Of a stretch of DNA of 64,000 bases, positions 1 through 7,730 are shown in pieces. Numbering within the stretch: position 1 is the stretch's first letter; every line of letters begins with the position of its first letter. The stretch covers positions 124,001-188,000 of the forward strand of contig NZ_JAGSYE010000005.1 of NCBI RefSeq assembly GCF_025685565.1, written 5' to 3'. This DNA comes from Granulicella aggregans (lineage in GTDB: Bacteria > Acidobacteriota > Terriglobia > Terriglobales > Acidobacteriaceae). The notes below the pieces were generated by a model. It was not told the origin of the DNA and made no database searches. It worked only from the letters and a program-made list of their open reading frames with translations. The translations under genes and the position numbers were made by a program.

Positions 1-918
1 GGGAACCGCAGCTGGCATGTTGGTCACGCAGTAGTGGACCACGCCGTTTACCTCATACGAAGGATCGCTGTGCGTCGTCGGACGGGCGGTCTCGATGCAG
101 CCGCCCTGGTCGATCGCTACGTCCACGATCACCGCGCCCTTCTTCATCTTTTCGACCATCGCCTTGGTGACGATCTTCGGTGCCGCCGCGCCCGGAATCA
201 GTACGCCGCCGATCACGAGGTCAGCCTCGCGCACCGCAGCCTCCACGTTGTAGCTGTTCGACGAGACCGTGTAGAGCCGCCCGCCAAAGATGTCGTCCAG
301 CTCGCGCAGCCGGTTCAGGTTCACATCGACGAGCGTGACCTTCGCTCCCATGCCCAGCGCGATCTTCGCGGCATTCGTGCCCACGATGCCGCCGCCGATG
401 ATGCACACGTTCCCCGGGGCTACTCCTGGAACTCCGCCGAGCAGAACGCCGCGTCCGCCGTGCTCTTTCTCGAGATACGCCGCACCCACTTGGACGCTCA
501 TCCTGCCCGCGACTTCGCTCATCGGCGTCAGCAGTGGCAGCGTGCCCGCCTTGTCGCGCACCGTCTCATAGGCGATGCCCGTGACCTTCTTCTCCAGAAG
601 AGCGTCGGTCAGTCCGCGCAGCGGAGCAAGGTGCAGATACGTAAACAGCACCAGCCCATCGCGAAAGTTCCGGTACTCCTTTTCGACAGGCTCCTTGACC
701 TTGACCACCATGTCGGCAAGCCCCCACACATCGGGCGCTCCGCCAACGATCTCCGCGCCAGCATTCTGGAAGTCATCGTCCGCGAAGGCCGATAGTGCGC
801 CCGCATTCTGCTCCACCAGAACCTTGTGACCGGCCTCGGTCAACGCCTTCACGCCCGCCGGGGTTATCCCGACGCGAGTCTCGTGGTCTTTCACTTCCTT
901 CGGCACGCCAATAATCAC
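1..918 (-). CDS. ald: Alanine dehydrogenase, 3' end cut by window edge
   Basis: Catalyses NAD-dependent oxidative deamination of L-alanine to pyruvate and ammonia. The first 306 codons are present; the family is about 370 residues, so the C-terminal ~65 residues lie outside the window. The N-terminus MIIGVPKEVKDHETRVG is the family signature, VKVKEP carries the conserved lysine, YLHLAP the catalytic histidine, and IIGGGIVG near residue 170 is the NAD-binding glycine loop. The start is a GTG with a GGAGGA ribosome-binding site four bases upstream (923-928). It is divergent from the acyltransferase gene, with about 100 bases between them. Identification is firm. Confidence 0.95.
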   Translation of the reverse strand, partial: MIIGVPKEVKDHETRVGITPAGVKALTEAGHKVLVEQNAGALSAFADDDFQNAGAEIVGGAPDVWGLADMVVKVKEPVEKEYRNFRDGLVLFTYLHLAPLRGLTDALLEKKVTGIAYETVRDKAGTLPLLTPMSEVAGRMSVQVGAAYLEKEHGGRGVLLGGVPGVAPGNVCIIGGGIVGTNAAKIALGMGAKVTLVDVNLNRLRELDDIFGGRLYTVSSNSYNVEAAVREADLVIGGVLIPGAAAPKIVTKAMVEKMKKGAVIVDVAIDQGGCIETARPTTHSDPSYEVNGVVHYCVTNMPAAVP

Positions 919-1017
919 GGTTTCCTCCGTCTACTTTTCCGATTGTATAGAGGCAACTTCAAAACTCTTCGCCCCGCCTGCGATAGCCCATCCCCATGCT
1001 ATCCTCACTCGAATCCC

Positions 1018-2184
1018 ATGGGCTTAACCAGCGGTACAAGCTCCATCGATCAGACCGGCAAGATTTCTTTCAAGGACACGAGCGCCTCCGTCCTGTTCGA
1101 TCTCATCCGCGGCCTTGCGGCCTTGATCGTCCTCTTCGGACACTGGCGCAACCTGGTCTTCGTCGATTATCCCAGCGTCGCCGCGCATCGTCTCATCCTT
1201 GCCCTGCCCTATGCTCTTACATCCGCCGGACACCAGGCCGTTGTCATCTTCTTCGTCCTCAGCGGCTATCTGATTAGCGGCAGCGTCTTTCGTTCCTTCT
1301 CCCGTAACCGGTGGACATGGATCGAATATCTCACCCACCGCCTCGTCCGGCTCTGGGTCGTTCTCGTGCCCGGATTACTTCTGTGCCTGTTATGGGACTC
1401 GGCTGGCCTGGCTTTCCATCTCGCTCCGGCTCTGCACAACGGACATCTCCGCGAAGGTTTCATCGGCAACATCCCGGCCCGGCTGACTCCGAAGGTCTTC
1501 TTCGGCAATCTCTTCTTCCTTCAGAACCTCCTCGTCCCGGTCTTCGGCTCGGACGGCCCGCTCTGGTCGCTCGCCAACGAGTTCTGGTACTACCTACTCT
1601 TTCCCCTCGGCCTAATCACCTTGCGAAGGCAGACCTCCACGCCGCAGCGTCTCCTGTGCGGTGCGCTCTTCCTCGCGATGGCCTCGGTCCTGCGCCATGG
1701 CATTCTCCCGCTCTTCCCTATCTGGCTGGCAGGAACCGCGCTCGCGCTCATGCCCCCACCGAGACTCAGTTCCCGAATCCGCATCCTCGCCGCAGTGGCG
1801 TACGCTCCGCTGCCATTCGTCTTCGCCAAGCTCCATAGCCTCCCCGACATGCTCTCCGACTACCTCTTCGGAGCTGCAACCTTCCTCTTTCTATGGATCG
1901 TCCTCTCGGCCACCGGACAAGCTCACCCGAAACGCATCTTCACCTCGTTCTCGCGCTCGATCGCGAAGTTCTCCTACACCCTGTATGTCGTGCACTTCCC
2001 CTTTGCCCTATTCCTGACCGCGATCATCCTGGGCGACCAGCGCTGGACCCCAGACTCGGTCCATATCCTCAAGGGGTTGGGCATCGCCGCCGTCACCCTG
2101 GCCTATGCCTGGTTCGTCGCCTCGGTGACGGAGTTCCACACCGACCGCGTCCGCCGCTGGATTGAGAGCCGCCTACGCCACTAG
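1018..2184 (+). CDS. Acyltransferase family 3 (OafA/NodX-like) membrane protein
   Basis: A 388-residue polytopic membrane protein of the acyltransferase-3 family, which transfers O-acetyl or other acyl groups to extracellular or membrane-linked sugars. FDLIRGLAALIVLFGHW near the N-terminus holds the family's R-G-x-A and conserved-histidine motif, and about ten hydrophobic segments follow, ending with the typical FSYTLYVVHFP segment. The frame stays open upstream, but residues before the ATG at 1018 look non-coding and overlap the divergent ald start, so this ATG is chosen. The acceptor cannot be told from sequence; O-antigen or exopolysaccharide is a reasonable guess. Confidence 0.85.
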   Translation: MGLTSGTSSIDQTGKISFKDTSASVLFDLIRGLAALIVLFGHWRNLVFVDYPSVAAHRLILALPYALTSAGHQAVVIFFVLSGYLISGSVFRSFSRNRWTWIEYLTHRLVRLWVVLVPGLLLCLLWDSAGLAFHLAPALHNGHLREGFIGNIPARLTPKVFFGNLFFLQNLLVPVFGSDGPLWSLANEFWYYLLFPLGLITLRRQTSTPQRLLCGALFLAMASVLRHGILPLFPIWLAGTALALMPPPRLSSRIRILAAVAYAPLPFVFAKLHSLPDMLSDYLFGAATFLFLWIVLSATGQAHPKRIFTSFSRSIAKFSYTLYVVHFPFALFLTAIILGDQRWTPDSVHILKGLGIAAVTLAYAWFVASVTEFHTDRVRRWIESRLRH

Positions 2185-2311
2185 CACTCTCCGGCACCTG
2201 CAGGCCTCGCCCCGTCTGAGGGCTTACAATGGAAGAAGATCCGAAACAGGAAACGACTCACGCCCAATGCCATCGAACGGTTACCAAATGCGGTACTCGC
2301 GCATCCACAAC

Positions 2312-3331
2312 ATGCGCTCCCTCTTCAGCCTTTTTTCAAGCGACCTGGCCATCGACCTGGGAACCGCCAATACGCTCGTCTTCGCCCATAACAAGGGAAT
2401 CATTGTGAATGAGCCGTCTATCATCGCGGTCAACAAGATCACCAACGAGGTCGAGGCCGTCGGCAGGGAAGCCAAAGACATGCTCGGCCGCACCCCCGGC
2501 AACATCGTCGCCATCAAGCCCATGAAGGACGGCGTCATCGCCGACTTCCGCCACACAGAAAAGATGCTCAACTACTTCATTCAAAAGGCCCATAACCGCA
2601 AGATGATGGTGCATCCGCGCATCGTCATCGGCGTCCCTTCTGAGATCACCCAAGTAGAAAAGCGCGCCGTCATGGACTCCGCCTACCGCGCCAAGGCCTC
2701 CGAAGTGCATCTGGTCGAACAGGCCATGGTGGCCGCCATCGGCGCCGGTCTCCCCATCACCGAGCCCGGTGGCAACATGGTCGTCGACATCGGCGGCGGT
2801 ACAACAGACATCGCTGTCATCTCGCTCGCTGGCATCGTCTACTCGCGCTCCGTTCGGATGGCTGGCAACCAGATGGACGAAGCCGTGATGACCTACCTGA
2901 AGCGCAAGTACAACCTGCTCATCGGCGAGCGCACCGCGGAACAGATCAAGATCGAGCTCGGTTCAGCCTACCCGCTCGACAAGCCGATCACGATGGAAGT
3001 CAAAGGCCGCAATCTCATCGAGGGCGTTCCAAAGACCATCACCATCGAAGACTCTGAGATCCGCGAAGCGCTCGGTGAGTGCATTGCGACCATCATCAAC
3101 GCCATCCGCGTCGCCCTGGAGCGCACCCCGCCGGAACTTTCGGCGGACATCTCCGACCGTGGCATCGTCCTCACCGGCGGCGGAGCGCTCATCAAGAACC
3201 TCGACAAGCGCATCCGCGAAGAGACGGGCCTCCCGGTCTCGATTGCCGATGACCCGCTTGCCTCGGTGGTGCTCGGAACAGGCAAGATGCTCTCAGACTT
3301 CAAGCTCCTCCGCAAGATCTCCATCGACTAA
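2312..3331 (+). CDS. mreB: Rod-shape actin homologue MreB
   Basis: Bacterial actin that forms membrane-bound filaments guiding the elongation machinery (MreC, MreD, PBP2 and RodA, all encoded downstream). The 339-residue protein matches the usual length. LAIDLGTANTLVF is the phosphate-1 loop, DIGGGTTDIAVIS the phosphate-2 loop, and VLTGGGALIKNLD the adenosine motif. The N-terminal MRSLFSLFS can act as the amphipathic membrane anchor. The ATG at 2312 gives a start like known MreB proteins; in-frame ATGs at 2288 and 2267 are possible because no strong ribosome-binding site marks any of them. Unlike the usual mreBCD operon, an esterase and a reverse-strand gene separate it from mreC. Confidence 0.97.
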   Translation: MRSLFSLFSSDLAIDLGTANTLVFAHNKGIIVNEPSIIAVNKITNEVEAVGREAKDMLGRTPGNIVAIKPMKDGVIADFRHTEKMLNYFIQKAHNRKMMVHPRIVIGVPSEITQVEKRAVMDSAYRAKASEVHLVEQAMVAAIGAGLPITEPGGNMVVDIGGGTTDIAVISLAGIVYSRSVRMAGNQMDEAVMTYLKRKYNLLIGERTAEQIKIELGSAYPLDKPITMEVKGRNLIEGVPKTITIEDSEIREALGECIATIINAIRVALERTPPELSADISDRGIVLTGGGALIKNLDKRIREETGLPVSIADDPLASVVLGTGKMLSDFKLLRKISID

Positions 3332-3402
3332 TTTCCATCATGTGAATGGCGCATCTCCGTGCAGTCTGCCAGCGGCACCTCTCCGCTGGTAGACTCTCCG
3401 CC

Positions 3403-4548
3403 ATGCAAGTTCCCTTCAAGCTCACCCTCCTGGCGACCCTCCTCGCCGCGTCCATTGCTACCGTCCAAGCGCAACCCCCAATCCCGCCCCACACCTCGCA
3501 GACCGTCAATCCCGACCACAGCGTGACCTTCCGCTACATCGACACCACCTCAGCCTCCGTCTCGGTCGTCGTCGACAACATCAAAGAGCCCATCCCCATG
3601 ACCAAGGACGCCGACGGCCTTTGGAGTGTCACCACTCAGCCGCTCGTCCCTGAGATCTACGAGTACCACTTCCTCGCCGACGGCCAGACCCGCCGCGACC
3701 CCACCACCCTCGCCGTCACCGGCAGCACCTACTTCCCGCTGACCAACTTCATCAACGTTCCCGGGGACGGGCCGCTGCCCTGGGACGCCACCGATGTCCC
3801 GCATGGCGAACTCCACCGCCACATCTACACGACCCACATCGCCCAGGGCCTCTCGCGCAACCAGAGCGACTACATCGTCTACACTCCGCCCGGATACAAC
3901 CCATCCGCCAAGCAGGTCTATCCCGTCCTCTACCTGCTGCACGGCTGGGGTGACATGGCCATCGGCTGGACCGACAAGGGCCGCGCAAACTTCATCCTCG
4001 ACAACCTGATCGCACAGGGTAAGGCGAAGCCTATGGTCGTCGTGATGCCGCTCGGCTACGGTGATACCGCCTTCGTCAGCGACTGGGGCGTCTGGGGCCA
4101 CGACGAGCCGATCGAGCACAATCTCAGCCTCTACAGCCAGGTATTGCTGACCGAGATTATGCCGCGCGTCGAGAGTGAATACCGCATCTCAAAGGATCGC
4201 AACGGCCGCGCGATTGCTGGTCTCTCCATGGGCGGCCTAGAAGCGCTCTCCATCGGCCTGCACAACACGGACAAGTTCGCCTACATCGGCGGATTCTCCT
4301 CTGCTGTCCATCGTCCTGCCTTTATCAAAAGCCTCCCGCTCTTAACTCCGAAGGATGCCAACCTGAAGCTCCTCTGGGTCTCCTGCGGAACCGGCGACGG
4401 CCTCATCGAGCCCAATCGCAAACTCGTCGCCTTCCTGAAGAGCGATAACCTTGCAGTGACCGCAATCGAGACGCCCGGCCTGCACACCTGGCCCGTTTGG
4501 CGCGACAACCTCACCAACTTCGCGCCTCTGCTCTTCCAAACGAAGTAG
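3403..4548 (+). CDS. Secreted esterase with N-terminal Ig-like domain
   Basis: A 381-residue secreted alpha/beta hydrolase of the putative esterase (esterase D/feruloyl esterase, XynZ-like) family. Residues 1-22 form a signal peptide ending VQAQ. Residues ~30-110 resemble the CBM48/E-set domain often found ahead of these esterases. The hydrolase domain follows, with VLYLLHGWGD as the oxyanion region and GLSMGG as the nucleophile elbow (Ser275); HTWPVW near the end holds the likely catalytic histidine. It probably removes acyl or feruloyl groups from plant polysaccharides, but the substrate is not shown by the sequence. It starts 71 bases after mreB on the same strand and may be read through from it. 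Confidence 0.85.
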   Translation: MQVPFKLTLLATLLAASIATVQAQPPIPPHTSQTVNPDHSVTFRYIDTTSASVSVVVDNIKEPIPMTKDADGLWSVTTQPLVPEIYEYHFLADGQTRRDPTTLAVTGSTYFPLTNFINVPGDGPLPWDATDVPHGELHRHIYTTHIAQGLSRNQSDYIVYTPPGYNPSAKQVYPVLYLLHGWGDMAIGWTDKGRANFILDNLIAQGKAKPMVVVMPLGYGDTAFVSDWGVWGHDEPIEHNLSLYSQVLLTEIMPRVESEYRISKDRNGRAIAGLSMGGLEALSIGLHNTDKFAYIGGFSSAVHRPAFIKSLPLLTPKDANLKLLWVSCGTGDGLIEPNRKLVAFLKSDNLAVTAIETPGLHTWPVWRDNLTNFAPLLFQTK

Positions 4549-4574
4549 TTATCCTGCATCGTCCACTTACTAAC

Positions 4575-4797
4575 CCGTCATCCTGAGCGAAGCAGTTCGC
4601 GGCTTCACCGCGAACTGCGGAGTCGAAGGACCCCGAGGCCGCTTATGTTCCCCATACTGCTCGGATCTTTCTGCCGAGATCGCTCGTCTCGAACTATAGG
4701 TGGAAAGCTCCGATCGCCAGAGGCACGACCAGCACCCTCGGGGTCCTTCGACTTCGTCCGGCGCAAAGAACGCACCGGACTTCGCTCAGGATGACGG
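4575..4797. repeat. Composite inverted repeat, copy 1 (~220 bp)
   Basis: The ends are inverted copies (CCGTCATCCTGAGCGAAG and CTTCGCTCAGGATGACGG). An inner inverted pair GTCGAAGGACCCCGAGG / CCTCGGGGTCCTTCGAC is also present. Arms and layout match the copy at 7445-7660. It lies between the convergent esterase and cytochrome P460 genes. It could fold into a long cruciform or RNA hairpin. I see no transposase inside it. Confidence 0.85.
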
Positions 4798-4816
4798 AAT
4801 TGTGAGGATTCAAGCT

Positions 4817-5440
4817 TTACTTGGTCGAGGAACCCATCTCGCTCACATAAGCCTTACTCAACGTCCCTTTGTCCTTCGCCACCGCGAGCAGCGTTGGGTA
4901 GAACTGCACGAACGTCGTATCCACAGCCGCATGCTGCTGATGGCAGGAATAGCAAGGGGCAGCCTGCGGAATAATCCTCGCCGATTTCATATTGTCGAAC
5001 GAATAAAATCCCCAGCCCCCAGGCAGGGAAGCGTCCTTCACATGGACCTCCAGTCCCATGATCTCGCCCGTCTGCGTCAGCCCATGTTTGTTCAGGGAAG
5101 CCTGCTTCTCCCCGCCATGCACCGCTCCGCTGTTCTCCAGCACCAGCGCCGTCCCGTCGGGCCACGTCCCGGTCTTCAGAAACGCCCGGTAGCTCGACGG
5201 ATTCACGAAGACGGTATTGAACATCGAGTGGTCCGACGCCTCTTCCTTGGGGTTGTAGCTCATATCCACGCCGGAGCCCAGATAGACCCACTCGCGATAC
5301 TGGGCCGGGAACTGAAGCTCCTTGTTCGCGGCGATCACCGGGCCGTCCGAAGCTGCAACAGGAGCGACAGCTTGCGGAGAAAGAACACCAAGCAGCATCG
5401 TCGATGCCACAGCAAGAGAGAGCAACGGTCGGATCAGCAC
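4817..5440 (-). CDS. Cytochrome P460 family protein
   Basis: A 207-residue exported mono-heme cytochrome of the P460 family. A hydrophobic leader occupies residues 1-30; FPAQYREWVYLGSG is the typical start of the domain and CYSCHQQH near residue 165 is the CxxCH covalent heme site. Characterised members oxidise hydroxylamine in ammonia oxidisers, but most homologues in heterotrophs have unknown substrates. The start is a GTG preceded by GAAGAAGG at good spacing. The longer open frame upstream is antisense to mreC and is not believed. It lies reverse-strand between the esterase and mreC, so it interrupts the cell-shape cluster. It needs cytochrome c maturation such as the ccm genes at 43-48 kb. 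Confidence 0.85.
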   Translation of the reverse strand: MLIRPLLSLAVASTMLLGVLSPQAVAPVAASDGPVIAANKELQFPAQYREWVYLGSGVDMSYNPKEEASDHSMFNTVFVNPSSYRAFLKTGTWPDGTALVLENSGAVHGGEKQASLNKHGLTQTGEIMGLEVHVKDASLPGGWGFYSFDNMKSARIIPQAAPCYSCHQQHAAVDTTFVQFYPTLLAVAKDKGTLSKAYVSEMGSSTK

Positions 5441-5602
5441 GGGTCTACCTTCTTCGTTGTTGAGTGATTTCAGGAAAGAGTACGCCCTCGGAGTGCGATG
5501 AGTTCCCCACTTATCCAGAAAAGTCCCAACCTTGCCACTCTCGCACAGCGAGAAAACCCGCGAATCTGCTGGATAATAGAAAAGGGTGGTCGTTTCTAGC
5601 TG

Positions 5603-6874
5603 ATGGAATCTTTCTTTGTCCGATTCAGAAATGCACTGGTGCTGGTAACGGTCTTGCTGTTGCAGACGATCCTGCTGGCGGTGCAGGTGCGCGATCTTCG
5701 AGGCCCCAGCCAGCCGGACGGCCGCAAAGTCACGCTTCTTCGCTCCTGGGCCGTTGCCGCCGTGGCACCCTTCGAGCGCGCAACCAGCTTCATAGGCCGC
5801 AGCGCCCGCGGAAGCTGGGCCGACTACATCGACCTCCGCCATACCCGCCAGCAGAACGCGGACCTCGAAAAGGAGGTCGCCCGTCTTCGCCTCGAACAGG
5901 CCCAGTTCGCCGAAGACGCCATCCAGGGCCGCCGCCTGCAGGCGCTGCTCGACTTCCGCCGCCAGTACGTCACCTCGACCGTCGCCGCGCAGGTCATCGG
6001 CACCAGCGGCGTCGACTCCTCCCGTGTCCTGCTCATCGACAAAGGTGCCGACTACGGCCTCAAGCCTGACATGGCCGTCATTACTCCCGACGGAATCGTC
6101 GGCAAGCTGCGCGACGTCTTCCCCCACACCGCGCAGGTTCTTGAAATCGACGACCCATCCTCTGGCGCAGGCGTCATCCTTGCCAGCACCCGCATCCGGG
6201 CCATCATCCACGGCGGCCCCGACGGGAAGGTCCAGATCGGCAATCTGACCGCCGACAGCCGTATCAAGCCCGGCGAGATCGTCCTCACCTCGGGCGGCGA
6301 CCAGGTCTTCCCCCGAGGCCTCAAGGTCGGCACCATCGATGCTGTAGCCCCCGACAAAGACCGCCAGATCTACACCCTCATCAACGTCAAGCCAGCGGTG
6401 AACCTCTCGCAACTAGAGGAAGTGCTCATCATCACCGCAACACAGGCTGACCTGACCGCGCAGGCGCAACAGGATCTTGCCCAGGGCGAAGCTTCTGGCG
6501 AGCAGATCAAGGCCGACGCCAAGCGCGCCGCCGATCTCGCCGCCGAGCGCCTGCCGAGCCTTACACCTCCGCCCAACGCCGACGGCACTCCCGCCACCGA
6601 TCCAACCGCCCCAGGCGCAGCCAAGCCCGGCGACCCGCCGAAGCCCATCGCCATCGTCCCCAAAGCGATCCCTGTCCTCCATCCGGACCGTTACTCCCCA
6701 GGACAGACGCCACCCGCCTCAACCCTGACGCCCGGTGGCAAAAGTTCGGACCCGGCGGTCGTTTCGACCGCACCGGCTGAGACCTCCGGCGATTCCGCAG
6801 CGACCACGCCACCTCCTGCCCCACGCAAGAAGCCGGTCACGCCGGCCCCAACACCCAAGGAGCCACAGCGCTAG
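5603..6874 (+). CDS. mreC: Rod-shape-determining protein MreC
   Basis: Bitopic inner-membrane protein of the elongasome that activates PBP2. The 423-residue protein has one membrane segment (residues ~10-29), a periplasmic coiled coil (~75-115, rich in E, L and R) and the paired beta-domain region with DKGADYGLKPDMAVI and IKPGEIVLTSGGDQVFPRGL, both typical of MreC. The C-terminal ~130 residues are a proline/alanine-rich disordered tail, longer than in model organisms. It is followed after eight bases by mreD. Confidence 0.95.
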   Translation: MESFFVRFRNALVLVTVLLLQTILLAVQVRDLRGPSQPDGRKVTLLRSWAVAAVAPFERATSFIGRSARGSWADYIDLRHTRQQNADLEKEVARLRLEQAQFAEDAIQGRRLQALLDFRRQYVTSTVAAQVIGTSGVDSSRVLLIDKGADYGLKPDMAVITPDGIVGKLRDVFPHTAQVLEIDDPSSGAGVILASTRIRAIIHGGPDGKVQIGNLTADSRIKPGEIVLTSGGDQVFPRGLKVGTIDAVAPDKDRQIYTLINVKPAVNLSQLEEVLIITATQADLTAQAQQDLAQGEASGEQIKADAKRAADLAAERLPSLTPPPNADGTPATDPTAPGAAKPGDPPKPIAIVPKAIPVLHPDRYSPGQTPPASTLTPGGKSSDPAVVSTAPAETSGDSAATTPPPAPRKKPVTPAPTPKEPQR

Positions 6875-6882
6875 GCGCGACC

Positions 6883-7407
6883 ATGGCCACCCGCAGTTAC
6901 ACCTCCCGCCGCGAGCTCGACGAGCACACCTTTCACCCAGCCGTCGCTCTGCTTGTGCCCGTCGCCTTCATCATCCTTCAGGCGCTGCTGCCGAAGCCGT
7001 TCCCGAAGCTCGCGATCCTCGATCTCCCCTTGATCGCGACCATCTTCTTCGCCGTCAGCCGCCGCAACCCTATCGCCGGAACCTTCACCGGAATGGTCAT
7101 CGGTCTGCTCCAGGACGCGCTCACCAACCAGTACATCGGCATCAACGGCATCACCAAGTCCATCATCGGATACACCGCTGCCAGCATCGGCTTCAAGGTC
7201 GACGTCGACAACCTCTCCACCCGCGCCCTGATGTGCTTCGCCTTCTGCCTCGCGCAGAGCGGCCTGCTCTATCTCATTCAGAATCATCTCCTCGGCCATC
7301 TTGGCGTACCCGTCCTCTGGCTGCACGAGCTCATCCGCGCAGTGGTGAACACCCTGGTTGCTATACCCATCTTCTTCCTGCTCGACCGCACAAGATCCGA
7401 TGAATAG
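6883..7407 (+). CDS. mreD: Rod-shape-determining protein MreD
   Basis: A 174-residue integral membrane protein of the elongasome. It has about five hydrophobic segments and the MreD-type stretch in which GLLQDALTNQYIGINGITKSIIGY corresponds to the conserved G-L-x-x-D motif region. Position directly after mreC, with an 8-base gap, and before mrdA supports the call. Sequence conservation in the family is low, so the call rests partly on gene order. Confidence 0.92.
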   Translation: MATRSYTSRRELDEHTFHPAVALLVPVAFIILQALLPKPFPKLAILDLPLIATIFFAVSRRNPIAGTFTGMVIGLLQDALTNQYIGINGITKSIIGYTAASIGFKVDVDNLSTRALMCFAFCLAQSGLLYLIQNHLLGHLGVPVLWLHELIRAVVNTLVAIPIFFLLDRTRSDE

Positions 7408-7444
7408 GCGTCGCACCTGCGCCTTTGTCGCTCCCCCACAGATC

Positions 7445-7660
7445 CGTCATCCTGAGCGGAGCAGTTCGCCGCTTTATCGCGAACTGCGTAGTCGAAGGAC
7501 CCCGAGGGCGCTGACATCACCCATATCGCCCGAATCTTTCCGCCACTGCGGCCCGCCGCGTTCCGAGGCGGAGAGCTCCGATCGGCCCACGCAACGTAAG
7601 CACTCTCGGGGTCCTTCGACTCCGTCCGGCAAGAGCGCCGGACTCCGCTCAGGATGACCG
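7445..7660. repeat. Composite inverted repeat, copy 2 (~216 bp)
   Basis: Same layout as the copy at 4575-4797: outer arms CCGTCATCCTGAGCGGAG / CTCCGCTCAGGATGACCG and inner arms GTCGAAGGACCCCGAGG / CTCGGGGTCCTTCGAC. It fills most of the 323-base gap between mreD and mrdA, and no gene is visible there. It could form a long hairpin in the mreD-mrdA transcript and uncouple expression of the two halves of the cluster. Confidence 0.85.
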
Positions 7661-7730
7661 TTTGTGTGCAAGGTTGATCGACAAACCCCACTTCCATTAG
7701 AAGCCCGTCTAAACTGAAGAAGAACAATCT

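Noticed and set aside
4817..6412. A 531-codon reverse-strand open frame covering cytochrome P460 and mreC
   Set aside because: Only the first-listed end (4817-5440) has protein character; the upstream part is antisense to mreC and lacks any domain.
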